Source: Lysobacterales bacterium
GTDB taxonomy: Bacteria > Pseudomonadota > Gammaproteobacteria > Xanthomonadales > SZUA-5
Length of the DNA stretch: 46,828 bases
Reading direction: 5' to 3'
NCBI GenBank assembly: GCA_022844135.1
Contig: JALHMG010000011.1
Coordinates: forward strand, 1-46,828
The position numbers were made by a program, and so were the translations under genes. Position 1 is the stretch's first letter. Every line of letters starts with the position of its first letter. The notes beneath the pieces are model-generated. The model worked only from the letters and a program-made list of their open reading frames with translations. It was not told where the DNA came from and did no database searches. Shown one piece after another: positions 1 to 7,623 of the stretch.

Positions 1-105
1 CGCGTGCGCGCGAGACTGAAGCACGCGGAATCTGCGCGCACGAGTGCGCTAACGCATTGTCTCGTCTTGGAAAAGTGGTTCTTGGTAGAGAACTGCGCGT
101 CGGAA
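1..105 (+). repeat. RHS leader repeat, copy A
   Basis: Nearly identical to 7315-7419 (offset 7314), strongest over the first 75 bases, and again at TGCGCGTCGG. It encodes the shared leader peptide RLKHAESAR-x-SALTHCLVLE. Beyond the TGCGCGTCGG boundary the two genes differ completely, so this edge marks a recombination or deletion junction. Confidence 0.8.
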
Positions 106-1881
106 AAAGTTGTAACGGCTTACACGTTCGACGGCAGAGACCAACTGACGACCGAGACGCCAGCCGTCCCCACCGGCCCACCGATCGCGTACACGCACGA
201 TGCGAACGGCAACATGACGCGGCGCGGCCCCGCCGCCAGCCCGCTGGCCACGTACCTCTACGACTCGCGCGACCGCCTGATCCGACTAACCCCAGGCGCG
301 CAAGCGCCGATCGAGAGCCAGTACGACGAGCAAGACCGAAGAATCTCGCGCAGCGACGGCGCGACCGGTTCCAGGTATCAATGGCTTGGCAACCACCTCA
401 TCGAAGAAACGAATGCGGCCAACAACCGGCTGACGCGGTATCACCGTGGCATGGGGTTGGTGGGCACGACAGGCCAGACCAGCGACCCACAGCCAAGACA
501 GTACGGGCTCGATGCACTCGGTAGCCCGGTCGTCATCGTACGCACCGACGGCGGCATCGTAGGGCGAACACGCTACGACGCATGGGGCGTGGTGATCGAT
601 CAGACGGGCGAGCAATCGAAGCTCGGCCATACCGGCTATCAGCGCGAGGTCGACGACTCGTACCAAGCGATCGCACGTTGGTATCGCCCTGGACTAGGCC
701 GGTTCCAGTCGATGGACCCGATCGACGGCGATCCGACAATGCCGGCGACGTTGAACGAGTACCTGGCGTTCAATGGCAATCCCGGCGTGTACATCGATCC
801 AGACGGGCGCGTCGCGTTCCTGTCGACTACCGAAGCGTACCTGCGCGAAACGATCCAGGGTTACCAAGCGTCGATCGATCAGGCGGTCAACGAAGGTGCT
901 GGTGGCCGCGCACTTGCGCTTGGGATCGGCAGTGGCTTGGTACAAGCCGGCAACGTCGTCGTTGGCGGGCTGAACACCACCAGCAATTTGCTGGCGCAGA
1001 ACTACTTCGACGGCGACACGTACGCGCAAGCGCGTGCGGAACTCGACGCTAACGAGATGGCGGTCTCTGGCGTCATCGAGGGCGGGCACAAAGTGGGCCG
1101 CGCTGTTGCCGCCGATCCGCTCGGCACCGCCGAGCAAGCGCGCCAAGCGTCGGTGCGGTTCACGGTTGATGTTGCGATGGGCGAGCCGCAGGCGTTGGCT
1201 GGACTCGGCGAGTTTTCGGGCGGCGTTTTGGGGGCGCCGGGTGGCGCGCTTGCGCTGCGCAGCTCGGGGCGATTGGCGACGAGTGCCGGGAACAGACTTA
1301 GGGGCGTTGTCGAAGGCTATGCGCCGAAGAAGGTTGTCGAAGGCGGCGATGGCGGTAGTGAATTTGAGATCAAGCTCGATGCGGAATTGAATGAAGGGTT
1401 TGATGATGTTGCTGATCGCGCCTATGCGGTGGCCGATCGACCGCAGCCGGATTTTGGTAAGTACACGACGAAGGAGATTGGCGATCTCGGCGAACAAGTC
1501 AGTGTTGAGATGCTGCGGAGGAATGGTTACACCGATGTCTTGCCGATACAGAATGCGAGCGGTAACGGTGTCGATATCGTGGCGCGAACGCCGGATGGGC
1601 GCGTGGCATTTTTTGAGGTAAAGGCCTCTGGCAAGGGCAATGTTGCAGACCTTAAGCCGGCACAGCAGGATTTTGATGCGTTTGTAAGGGATCGGCTTGG
1701 TCGTGCCTCCACGCGCACGAAAGGCTACGAGAAAATCAGTGACGACATGCGAGATAGAGCTAGAGAGTACCTTCGCGAGTATCGAAGAGACCCGAGTCGG
1801 GCGACAGGTGCCGCGATCGGCGTTGACCTCGACGCAGGGGTCATTCGTGTTTCGCCGTGGAAGAAGCCCGGAGAGTCTTGA
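1..1881 (+). CDS. RHS-repeat polymorphic toxin with C-terminal PD-(D/E)XK nuclease domain (5' partial)
   Basis: The reading frame is open from the first base, so the true start lies upstream of the window. The first 105 bases match the leader of the mini-RHS gene at 7315-7419, which has a signal peptide further 5'. About four YD-type repeats follow (YTFDGRDQL, YTHDANGNM, YLYDSRDRL, SQYDEQDRR). The RHS core terminus comes next (RYDAWG, then WYRPGLGRFQSMDP, then VYIDPDGR). The roughly 360 residues after DPDGR are the variable toxin part. They begin with a Gly/Ala-rich linker and end in a nuclease-like fold with GDLGEQ, GNGVDIVA and FFEVKAS, matching the E...D...ExK pattern of PD-(D/E)XK enzymes. 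Full-size RHS proteins have far more repeats, so this is a shortened orphan-like copy. The likely role is contact- or secretion-dependent DNA damage in competitors. The RHS assignment is firm; the nuclease class is inferred from the motif. Confidence 0.85.
   Translation, partial: RVRARLKHAESARTSALTHCLVLEKWFLVENCASEKVVTAYTFDGRDQLTTETPAVPTGPPIAYTHDANGNMTRRGPAASPLATYLYDSRDRLIRLTPGAQAPIESQYDEQDRRISRSDGATGSRYQWLGNHLIEETNAANNRLTRYHRGMGLVGTTGQTSDPQPRQYGLDALGSPVVIVRTDGGIVGRTRYDAWGVVIDQTGEQSKLGHTGYQREVDDSYQAIARWYRPGLGRFQSMDPIDGDPTMPATLNEYLAFNGNPGVYIDPDGRVAFLSTTEAYLRETIQGYQASIDQAVNEGAGGRALALGIGSGLVQAGNVVVGGLNTTSNLLAQNYFDGDTYAQARAELDANEMAVSGVIEGGHKVGRAVAADPLGTAEQARQASVRFTVDVAMGEPQALAGLGEFSGGVLGAPGGALALRSSGRLATSAGNRLRGVVEGYAPKKVVEGGDGGSEFEIKLDAELNEGFDDVADRAYAVADRPQPDFGKYTTKEIGDLGEQVSVEMLRRNGYTDVLPIQNASGNGVDIVARTPDGRVAFFEVKASGKGNVADLKPAQQDFDAFVRDRLGRASTRTKGYEKISDDMRDRAREYLREYRRDPSRATGAAIGVDLDAGVIRVSPWKKPGES
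721..819 (+). repeat. RHS core-end repeat, copy A
   Basis: Matches 7426-7524 (offset 6705) with only a few substitutions. It encodes the conserved end of the RHS core, including PATLNEYLAFNGNPGVYIDP. It is the last sequence shared before the variable toxin regions, so it can serve as the homology arm for toxin-tip exchange. Confidence 0.85.
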
Positions 1882-1883
1882 CT

Positions 1884-2765
1884 ATGACGGCCGAGTTTTC
1901 CGAAGCACTTAAGGCGCATCAGGCTTGGTTGGAGAGAAATGGAGAGGGGCTAACTCGACGGAGCCGGCAGGAACTTGAAGAAGACCTGGGATGCGATGGG
2001 TTCGGTGCACTTAGGAACCTAGCTGGATCGTTGGACGTTTTGGCCCAAATCGATTCACGGCGGTTTCTTACTGAGATCGAGAAGTCCACCCGCCTAGACT
2101 GCGCGCTCGCACCGGAGGCTGCTGGAGTTCAGATTGCACTGATGGTCTTCCTCCGAGAGCAGCATTCTGTTGTGCGGATCGATGTTCCAACTGGCGAGTT
2201 GGACCGGACTCCGTTGTTGATTGCGACTTGCTTCCTACGCGGTCTTTCTGGCGCCCATCGCCAGCTAGTCCTATTGCAGCGCAATCTTTTGGACGTCTTT
2301 CCGAAGATGATCGCCGTAGCGCAGCGCTTCAATGCTTCGGAACCTTTCCGCTTCGTCTACGAGTTGGAGTGCCAGCGCGACGGTGTGGTGCCGAATTCAA
2401 GCTTAGTCGACGCACGCGAGACCCTGGGCCCGTACTGGCCGTTGCTTGCGTGGAAGAGTGCGAGTCCTGAGGAGTTCGGCCAAAGCCTCGACTCTGCGGC
2501 GACGCATCGCATGAGTTTGATCACGATGACAGACGACCGAATGGCGCCGCTCGACTATGCGCCGTTCGATCTTTTTCCCGTGGAGCTGTTGTACGTCATC
2601 GAGCTGCGCAAAGGTGAGGGCTTGGCGCTGCCGGAGATCACGCATCCGCTACTGACGCCATGGCTCAACTTCGAGTACGCCCAGGGCCCATTGCCAGCGG
2701 ACGAGTGGGTCGAGCGGGTGCGCACCAAGTGTACGGACTACGGAATCGAGATTGTGCTGGATTAG
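1884..2765 (+). CDS. putative immunity protein for the adjacent RHS nuclease toxin
   Basis: A 293-residue cytoplasmic protein with no signal peptide or membrane segment visible. The ATG at 1884 lies 2 bases after the toxin stop. An immunity gene is expected at this position in polymorphic-toxin loci. I do not recognise the family. The sequence is rich in Leu and acidic residues and has a conserved-looking centre around residues 150-195 (FRFVYELECQRDG, GPYWPLLAW). The immunity call rests on position, spacing and coupling rather than on a recognised domain. It could instead be an unrelated accessory protein. Confidence 0.6.
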   Translation: MTAEFSEALKAHQAWLERNGEGLTRRSRQELEEDLGCDGFGALRNLAGSLDVLAQIDSRRFLTEIEKSTRLDCALAPEAAGVQIALMVFLREQHSVVRIDVPTGELDRTPLLIATCFLRGLSGAHRQLVLLQRNLLDVFPKMIAVAQRFNASEPFRFVYELECQRDGVVPNSSLVDARETLGPYWPLLAWKSASPEEFGQSLDSAATHRMSLITMTDDRMAPLDYAPFDLFPVELLYVIELRKGEGLALPEITHPLLTPWLNFEYAQGPLPADEWVERVRTKCTDYGIEIVLD

Positions 2766-2795
2766 CGCTTGTCAACAATGAACTTGGGGGCGGAG

Positions 2796-3857
2796 ATGGA
2801 CTTGATCGATCGATTGCGGGACTTGGCGGCACGGGCAAACCGAGTGATGGCGAGTATTGAGACCGAGGAGGCGTGCAAGAACGCTTTCGTGATGCCGTTC
2901 TTGAACGCACTGGGTTATGACGTCTTCAACCCAGATGAGGTGGTGCCGGAGTTGGTAGCGGATGTCGGCATGAAGAAGGGCGAGAAGGTCGATTACGCGA
3001 TCAAGAAAGACGGGAAGGTCATCATCCTGGTCGAGTGCAAGTGGAGCGGCAAAGCGCTGGCGATCGAGCATGCGGCGCAGTTGTTCCGCTACTTCACGGT
3101 GACGGACGCGCGTTGCGCGGTTTTGACGAATGGCTTGGTGTATCAGTTCTATACGGACATCGATGAGAAGAACAAGATGGATAAGCATCCGTTCTTCGTG
3201 TTCGACATTCGCGATTTCGACGAGTCGCACGTCGAGGAGTTGAAGAAGTTCAGCAAGCCGGCGTTCGACATCGACAATGTGATGGGTTCGGCGGCGACGT
3301 TGAAGTACTCGAACCAGATCAAGGCGGTGCTGGCGGAGCAGTTGTTGAAGCCATCCGATGAGTTCGTGCGCTTGTTGGCGTCGCGCATTTACGAAGGCCG
3401 GATGACACAGTCGGTGCGCGATCAGTTCGCGAAGATCGTGCAGTCATCGTTTGCCGAGTTCATCCGCGAGCGGGTCAGTGAGCGCCTGAAGAATGCGCTA
3501 CGCGGCGAAGTGCAGCCGGTGGTTGAAGCGACACCGGCGAGCGTTGTCGCCGCTGAGCCGGATGTGGTGACGACTGACGACGAGCGCGAAGCCTTCCAGA
3601 TCATTCGCGCGATAGCGCGCCAGGCGGTGGACGTGCGCCGTGTGTTCCTGCGCGACGCCAAGAGTTATTGCGCGGTGCTGCTGGACGACAACAACCGCAA
3701 GCCCATCGCGCGGCTGCACTTCAACGCGCAATCCAAGCGCTACGTCGGCGTGTTTACGCAAAAGGTCGAAGAGAAGATCGAGATCAACTCGATAGACGAC
3801 ATCTTCGCGCTGGCGCCGAAAATCCTGGGCGCCATTCAGGAGTACGCCGGCACCTGA
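2796..3857 (+). CDS. stand-alone type I restriction HsdR N-terminal-domain protein
   Basis: A 353-residue protein. Its first ~170 residues match the HsdR_N nuclease family: a TEEACKNAFVMPFL helix, LGYDVFNPDEVVPE, KVDYAI followed by ILVECKWSG (the D...ExK nuclease core), then QLFRYF and LTNGLVYQFYTD. The helicase and translocase domains of true HsdR are absent, as is usual for this widespread solo family. The C-terminal ~100 residues form a separate conserved alpha/beta module after a Val/Ala-rich linker. I chose ATG 2796 because GGGGG lies 5 bases upstream and relatives begin MDLIDRL; ATG 2778 is possible. The solo proteins have no firmly established function. A nuclease or defence role is inferred. 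Confidence 0.8.
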   Translation: MDLIDRLRDLAARANRVMASIETEEACKNAFVMPFLNALGYDVFNPDEVVPELVADVGMKKGEKVDYAIKKDGKVIILVECKWSGKALAIEHAAQLFRYFTVTDARCAVLTNGLVYQFYTDIDEKNKMDKHPFFVFDIRDFDESHVEELKKFSKPAFDIDNVMGSAATLKYSNQIKAVLAEQLLKPSDEFVRLLASRIYEGRMTQSVRDQFAKIVQSSFAEFIRERVSERLKNALRGEVQPVVEATPASVVAAEPDVVTTDDEREAFQIIRAIARQAVDVRRVFLRDAKSYCAVLLDDNNRKPIARLHFNAQSKRYVGVFTQKVEEKIEINSIDDIFALAPKILGAIQEYAGT

Positions 3858-4042
3858 TCGGCCGGCGGATCCGATTAGCGCCAAAGTTCGCGCTTTTGAG
3901 GATCACATTGGGATGATGTTCTGGAACAACTACCCATCCTTTTGCAGTTGTTCGGGATCGAGGCCGGAGCGCAGGAGCCCGAGGATGATGAACGTGTACG
4001 GGTGGGCAGAGCCGATTTGCAGAGGTTTGCCGATGGCTCCGT

Positions 4043-4290
4043 CGACGCGAAAACGAACACGTCCACGGCGCGCGCCAGATCTGCAAGCATCGCGAGCGCT
4101 GGAAAGCGGCGCGTTGCACGGTTAAGAGGCCGATGAGAAAACTCGACATCAGAAGCGTTGTGCGAGGTAAGCGAGTGCAGACCACCAGGTCCCATCCGAC
4201 GTTGTCGTGCTCGCAAGATATCCTCAACCGGGAGTTAAACGCTGATCATCCGGATCAGTTGTGGGTATCGGATTTCACATACGTGTCCAC
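4043..4290 (+). pseudogene. IS3-family transposase (orfB) internal remnant
   Basis: About 80 codons in one frame resemble the middle of IS3-type OrfB: HGARQICKHRERW, then ARCTVKRPMRKL (relatives read ARCTVERLMR), RGKRVQTT, and PDQLWVSDFTYVSTY, which holds the first catalytic Asp of the DDE core. The frame ends at 4315 with unrelated residues. The rest of the transposase, orfA and the terminal repeats are not found. This is a decayed fragment, not an active element. Confidence 0.75.
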
Positions 4291-4311
4291 GTATACGTCC
4301 CGCGCCTGCGA

Positions 4312-4644
4312 ATGACGATGATTGCAAGCCACAGCTTTGGCTGTCACTTGCGTAGCCTGCTTGCCGTTGCCGCCATCGCGACAACGGCGGCCTTCGCAGG
4401 CGGCGGTGTCTGGGAGTTCGAGTACACCGGTGTTTGTGGACTGGGTCCCGTTTCCACCGTCGCCACCGATTCGCGCAACAACGACACCGAGTTCGACGTG
4501 GATCGCTACGGTCTCGTGCTCGACCGCAAAGTCGAGGAAACCCGAGCAAACGCGGGCGGCTCAGGCGTGCAATTGCGCAAGTGGACCTACGATGCCGTCG
4601 GTCGCGAGCTGAGTTTCCAGAAGCCACTGGCGCCATTCGTGTAG
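4312..4644 (+). pseudogene. RHS/YD-repeat protein fragment
   Basis: An open frame of 110 codons. It starts with a signal-peptide-like segment (LLAVAAIATTAAFA), followed by YD-repeat-like sequence: VATDSRNNDTEFDVDRYGL and WTYDAVGRELSFQ. It stops at 4642-4644, directly before a recombinase fragment in the same frame. The RHS-like part matches the N-terminal half of YD repeats, in which a DaRGN-T-f-vDryG unit is typical. Too short to be a functional RHS protein. It is probably debris of a third RHS gene in this island. Confidence 0.55.
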
Positions 4645-4650
4645 CGGGAG

Positions 4651-5298
4651 TTGGCGAGCCTGGATGTCTCCGATGCGCTGGGGCTTCGGGATCGAGCGAT
4701 GTTCGAGGTGCTTTACTCCACCGGCATACGGCGCTCGGAGTTGGTGGCGCTGACGTTGTCGGATGTGGATGCACGCGGCGGTTGCGCGTTCGTGCGTCAG
4801 GGCAAGGGCAAGAAGGATCGGGTGATACCGATCGGCGAGCGGGCGTTGCGATGGCTTGAGCGCCATCGCGAGGAGGTACGCGAGGCCTGGTGTATCGACC
4901 CGCAGGAGCAGGCGTTGTTCGTGGATCCCGATGGCAGCGCGCCGAGCGCCGATGCGGTCAGCCAGCGGGTGCGCAAGGTGTTCGACCAGCTCGGTATCCG
5001 TCAGCCGGGGGCGTGCCATCTGTTCCGGCACACGATGGCGACGGAGATGCTGAATCACGGCGCAGACGTGCGCTATGTGCAAGAGATGCTGGGGCATGCG
5101 CGGCTGGATACGACGCAGATTTACACGCATGTGTCGATTACGAAGCTGAAGGCGGTGCATGCGGCGACGCATCCGGGGGCGACGCTGAAATCTTCCGGTA
5201 AGGTAAAGCCGCCGAACAGTGATCACGAAGACCAGGAGGCTTACAATGGCGGCGACGAATCCAAACCGGGCGATAACGATGGCCGCGCGCTTCGATGA
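4651..5298 (+). pseudogene. tyrosine recombinase catalytic domain, N-terminus missing
   Basis: The whole catalytic half of a XerC/D-like tyrosine recombinase is present: Arg in STGIRRSELVAL, Lys in GKGKKDRVIPI, HLFRHTMATEML (HxxR), GHARLDTTQIYTHV (second His and Tyr). The N-terminal SAM-like core-binding domain is replaced by the RHS fragment, separated by one TAG at 4642. Similar recombinases of mobile elements carry about 100 more N-terminal residues. The extension after HAATHPGA is probably read-through into unrelated DNA. Likely inactive for recombination without the arm that clamps DNA. Confidence 0.8.
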
Positions 5299-5494
5299 GA
5301 TCCAGACGCCAAGCGTTAAACAGCAAGCAATGGCGTTCTTGAGCCAGCTTCCGGATGACGTGAGTTGGGAGCAGCTGGCACACGAGTTCGCAATCGCGGC
5401 GGGCGTTGCCGAATCGATCGAGGAAGATCAGATCGCCGATCCGGCGCAGGTTGCCGCGTTGTTCGCGAAGGCCGGAGTTCGTCTTGCGGCTTGA
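5246..5494 (+). CDS. antitoxin of a type II toxin-antitoxin pair
   Basis: An 82-residue protein. The start at ATG 5246 is fixed by a perfect AGGAGG six bases upstream. The sequence is Ala/Glu/Gln-rich and helical (SVKQQAMAFLSQLPDDVSWEQLAHEFAIAAGVAESIEED), with a small acidic tail, as in antitoxins that pair with RelE/ParE toxins. It overlaps the toxin gene by 11 bases. I assign it by position and partner, since no DNA-binding motif is obvious. Such antitoxins normally neutralise the toxin and repress their own operon. Confidence 0.75.
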   Translation: MAATNPNRAITMAARFDEIQTPSVKQQAMAFLSQLPDDVSWEQLAHEFAIAAGVAESIEEDQIADPAQVAALFAKAGVRLAA

Positions 5495-5765
5495 GTGGAG
5501 CTTGCGAGCGGCGCGCGATCTTGAGCGCGAGTACGAATACGCTGCCAAGCACAGCAATCCACAGAATGCGGCTGCGCTGATGGGCTACGTTGCCTCCGCT
5601 GTCGAGCACTTGCGGATGGTGCCGCTGGCGGGGCGAGCGGGGCGCGTGGCGAATACGCGCGAATACGTGGTGCAGCGAACCAAGCTGTTGCTGATCTACC
5701 GCGTTCGCGGCGATGCGCTGCGCATCGAGCGGGTGTATCCGGCGCATCGGCGGGCACCGAAGTAG
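5484..5765 (+). CDS. RelE/ParE-family toxin
   Basis: A 93-residue protein with the ParE/RelE fold signature: LEWSLRAARDLEREYEYA near the N-terminus, then P-LAGRAGRVANTREYVV, LLLIYRV and a C-terminal IERVYPAHR. The reading begins at TTG 5484, preceded by CCGGAG six bases upstream and overlapping the antitoxin stop, so translation is probably coupled. ParE relatives poison gyrase and RelE relatives cleave mRNA. The loop TREYVV with a C-terminal His/Arg favours the ParE side, but this is not certain. The pair may stabilise the surrounding island. Confidence 0.85.
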   Translation: MRLEWSLRAARDLEREYEYAAKHSNPQNAAALMGYVASAVEHLRMVPLAGRAGRVANTREYVVQRTKLLLIYRVRGDALRIERVYPAHRRAPK

Positions 5766-5820
5766 GCGGGCAACGCGAAACGTTCGATGACGGCCGACGC
5801 GACTGGCACGAAACCCGGCG

Positions 5821-5849
5821 CGGCTTAAGCGCTGACGCGCTTAAAGCCG
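5821..5849. repeat. inverted repeat (hairpin)
   Basis: TTAAGCGC pairs with GCGCTTAA across a TGAC loop. GGC/GCC extends the stem after one bulged A. It lies about 55 bases after the ParE-type toxin stop. There is no T-run, so it is not a classical terminator. Confidence 0.5.
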
Positions 5850-6331
5850 ACGCCTGGAGTGATCGCGAGCCGCAGGGACGAGCGCGGCGGCTGACACGCG
5901 ACTTGATCTGACACGACACGCAGCCCGCGAGGACAAGCGCGCTCCGCCACACGGACGCCGTCACGCGGCTTGCAATCGCCGCCTGCGCCGCTTCTCGCGC
6001 GCATGCGGCGCAAGCCGCGCGCCGGCTGCTTGCCATCCTTGGCTTGCTTCGCCCACCGCATCGCTTCGACCCAGCACGCTCGGCTCCTGCCTCGCGGTAG
6101 TGCGCACACGCTGACGCGAGTGCGCTATGCGTTGCCAGCCAGCGCACAGCAGCGCGCAGGGAAGGGCGCGAGTGCATCGAGCGCATGCAATGCGCGCCCC
6201 TGTGCGCTGGCGCTCCGTTCGAGGTGCGTCTCGCCTGCTGCGCAGTCGAGCCCCCGTCCCCGTTCGCGCGAACAGCGCCTGGCTCCGTCACAGCGTGTTA
6301 GCGCGCGCTCACGGGGCTTTGGGTGGGCAAG

Positions 6332-6436
6332 TTACATAAACTGCTCTTAATCGCACACGTCCGTGTGTGTTCGGCGCGGCGCGCGGCATCCATGCCGCGC
6401 TCAAAGCGCCGCGCCCGTTTAAGCCAGTTTATGCAA
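6332..6436. repeat. 105-bp nested inverted repeat
   Basis: The outer arms share CATAAACTG/CAGTTTATG (6332-6350 and 6418-6436, 14 of 19 positions). The middle arms are GGCGCGGC (6373-6380) and GCCGCGCC (6408-6415). The centre is a perfect 9-bp hairpin, GCGCGGCAT-CC-ATGCCGCGC (6381-6400). Three concentric arms in 105 bp point to selection for a folded DNA or RNA. Confidence 0.65.
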
Positions 6437-6756
6437 AATGCCCACCGCGGCAATGCCGCTGCCGCGCTGCGCTTGGCCGCGCATGCCTGCAATGCGCGCT
6501 TCGCGCACGTGGCCGGCGTCCGTGCGGCAAAGCCTGCGCGCCATCCATGGCTTGCCTGTCTTCGCTCAGCGTTCGTCGTTGCGCGCGGTGGCAGGGCTGG
6601 CACTCATCGCGCCTGTTGCCGCGCGCGTGAAGTTGGCCGGCTCGTGGTCGTTGGCTCCGTAGCGATGGCGTTACGTCTGGCGCTGTCATCACGTCTCGAA
6701 CTGCGCGCAGAACAACATCGCGGCTTCGTTCCAGGCGCCGTGCTGCGCGCGGGCGT

Positions 6757-6800
6757 CGCTGCGCATTGCTTGGCCAGAAGCCGCCAAGCAATGCACAGCG
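6757..6800. repeat. long hairpin, 17 of 18 paired
   Basis: A perfect 12-bp core, GCATTGCTTGGC (6763-6774) with GCCAAGCAATGC (6783-6794), has an 8-base loop. It is extended by CGCTG/CAGCG after one mismatch. No U-tract follows. Confidence 0.65.
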
Positions 6801-6905
6801 CCACCTCGGCAAAAGCCGCGCGGCGGCAAAGCGAAGATCGGCAGCAACGAAGCGAAGCGCAGCACGCGGCCGTGCCGTCGATCAATGCCCCAAGTCCATT
6901 CCCTC

Positions 6906-7018
6906 TTTAGTTGCGCTTCTTGCTACGGCGAACGACTTCGAAGCGAACAGCAACGCTGGCGCATGCGCGGCCCGCCAGCGCGTCCACAGCTCACGCCAAA
7001 GCCCAAAGCGCAACTAAA
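6906..7018. repeat. 113-bp nested inverted repeat
   Basis: The outer arms are a perfect 13-bp pair, TTTAGTTGCGCTT (6906-6918) and AAGCGCAACTAAA (7006-7018). The inner arms are CGCTGGCG (6954-6961) and CGCCAGCG (6973-6980). Size and layout resemble the element at 6332-6436, but the arm sequences differ. Confidence 0.65.
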
Positions 7019-7082
7019 AAGAAAACGCGCCTGCTGGCCCGCTGGTGAGGCTCTGCGAGAAACGAACGCGCAACGTTCTGTT

Positions 7083-7088
7083 TAGAAT
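7083..7088 (+). promoter_or_regulatory. putative -10 element of the mini-RHS gene
   Basis: TAGAAT lies only 7 bases before ATG 7096. No Shine-Dalgarno sequence is present between them. If used, transcription would start at or next to the start codon and give a leaderless mRNA. The -35 region is weak. Confidence 0.35.
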
Positions 7089-7095
7089 CGTAACC

Positions 7096-7623
7096 ATGCA
7101 TCGCCTGATCGCCCTCGTCGCCACGTTATTGCTGAGCGCATCCGCGCTGGCGCATGCGCCGCGTGCGTCGGTGGGCGCGTTACCGTTCGGCGAGCCGACG
7201 CGCATCGAGGCTTCCAATGCAGCGCGCATCGAGCAAGCCGAGCACCAGGCCGAGGCCGCAGCGCCTGAACCGCACGTCCTGGAAAACGCATCGCGTCAGC
7301 AAAAAACCGCACATCGCGCGCACGCGAGGCTGAAGCACGCGGAGTCGGCGCGTGCGAGTGCGCTAACGCATTGTCTCGTCTTGGAAAGTTGGCTGTTCGG
7401 ATGGGAGTGCGCGTCGGGCGAAGTAATCGACGGCGATCCGATGATGCCGGCGACGTTGAACGAGTACCTGGCGTTCAATGGTAATCCCGGCGTGTACATC
7501 GATCCTGATGGGCGCATCGCGATCTTGAAAGATCTACTGCCGGGCATCGAATCGTTCGGGCCAGTTCGGCCGATTTGGCGACGTACGCGAACGAGCAATA
7601 CGCGAATGCGCCGATCTACATGA
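7096..7623 (+). CDS. core-less mini-RHS protein, leader half (frameshifted from its toxin)
   Basis: It begins MHRLIALVATLLLSASALAHA, a clear Sec signal peptide with a cleavage site near AHA. A Glu/Ala/Gln-rich stretch follows, then the leader peptide shared with the RHS gene at the window start (LKHAESARASALTHCLVLESW). About nine residues later it jumps to the last segment of the RHS core, PATLNEYLAFNGNPGVYIDP. All YD repeats are missing. The frame runs out at 7623 in nonsense residues after about 7558. Restoring one G in the GGG at 7558-7560 would fuse it to the toxin frame as ...IESFGASSADLATYANEQ. It may be a real frameshift, a slippery or phase-variable tract, or a sequence error. Confidence 0.7.
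   Translation: MHRLIALVATLLLSASALAHAPRASVGALPFGEPTRIEASNAARIEQAEHQAEAAAPEPHVLENASRQQKTAHRAHARLKHAESARASALTHCLVLESWLFGWECASGEVIDGDPMMPATLNEYLAFNGNPGVYIDPDGRIAILKDLLPGIESFGPVRPIWRRTRTSNTRMRRST
7315..7419 (+). repeat. RHS leader repeat, copy B
   Basis: Direct repeat of 1-105. It ends at the same TGCGCGTCGG boundary, after which this copy runs almost immediately into the RHS core-end repeat. Confidence 0.8.
7426..7524 (+). repeat. RHS core-end repeat, copy B
   Basis: Direct repeat of 721-819. Only seven bases separate it from the leader repeat, whereas more than 600 bp separate the two in the first RHS gene. The whole RHS core is therefore missing here. Confidence 0.85.

Larger units (their letters stand above)
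5766..7082. other. 1.3-kb GC-rich non-coding region dense in inverted repeats
   Basis: No frame here gives a believable protein. The open frames translate to Arg/Ala/Ser-rich, low-complexity sequence on both strands. The DNA contains several long inverted repeats, listed separately, including two nested structures just over 100 bp long. It separates the toxin-antitoxin pair from the mini-RHS gene. It may be a decayed recombination zone, or it may encode structured RNA. Confidence 0.6.

Noticed and set aside
1351-1361. ops-like element GGCGGTAGTGA for RfaH
   Set aside because: One base short of consensus and buried in RHS coding sequence far from any operon start. Treated as chance.
3861-4042. 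Possible further transposase remnant upstream of the IS3 fragment
   Set aside because: One reverse-strand frame reads smoothly for about 30 codons (SAHPYTFIILGLLRSGLDPEQL), but I cannot tie it to a family.
6323-6910. 195-codon forward frame in the inverted-repeat region
   Set aside because: Low-complexity Ala/Arg/Ser sequence on both strands, no ribosome binding site, and interrupted by strong hairpins.
6906-7018. Integron attC-like site
   Set aside because: Size and nested arms fit, but the terminal 7-mers do not match RYYYAAC/GTTRRRY, and no integron integrase is nearby. Kept only as an inverted repeat.
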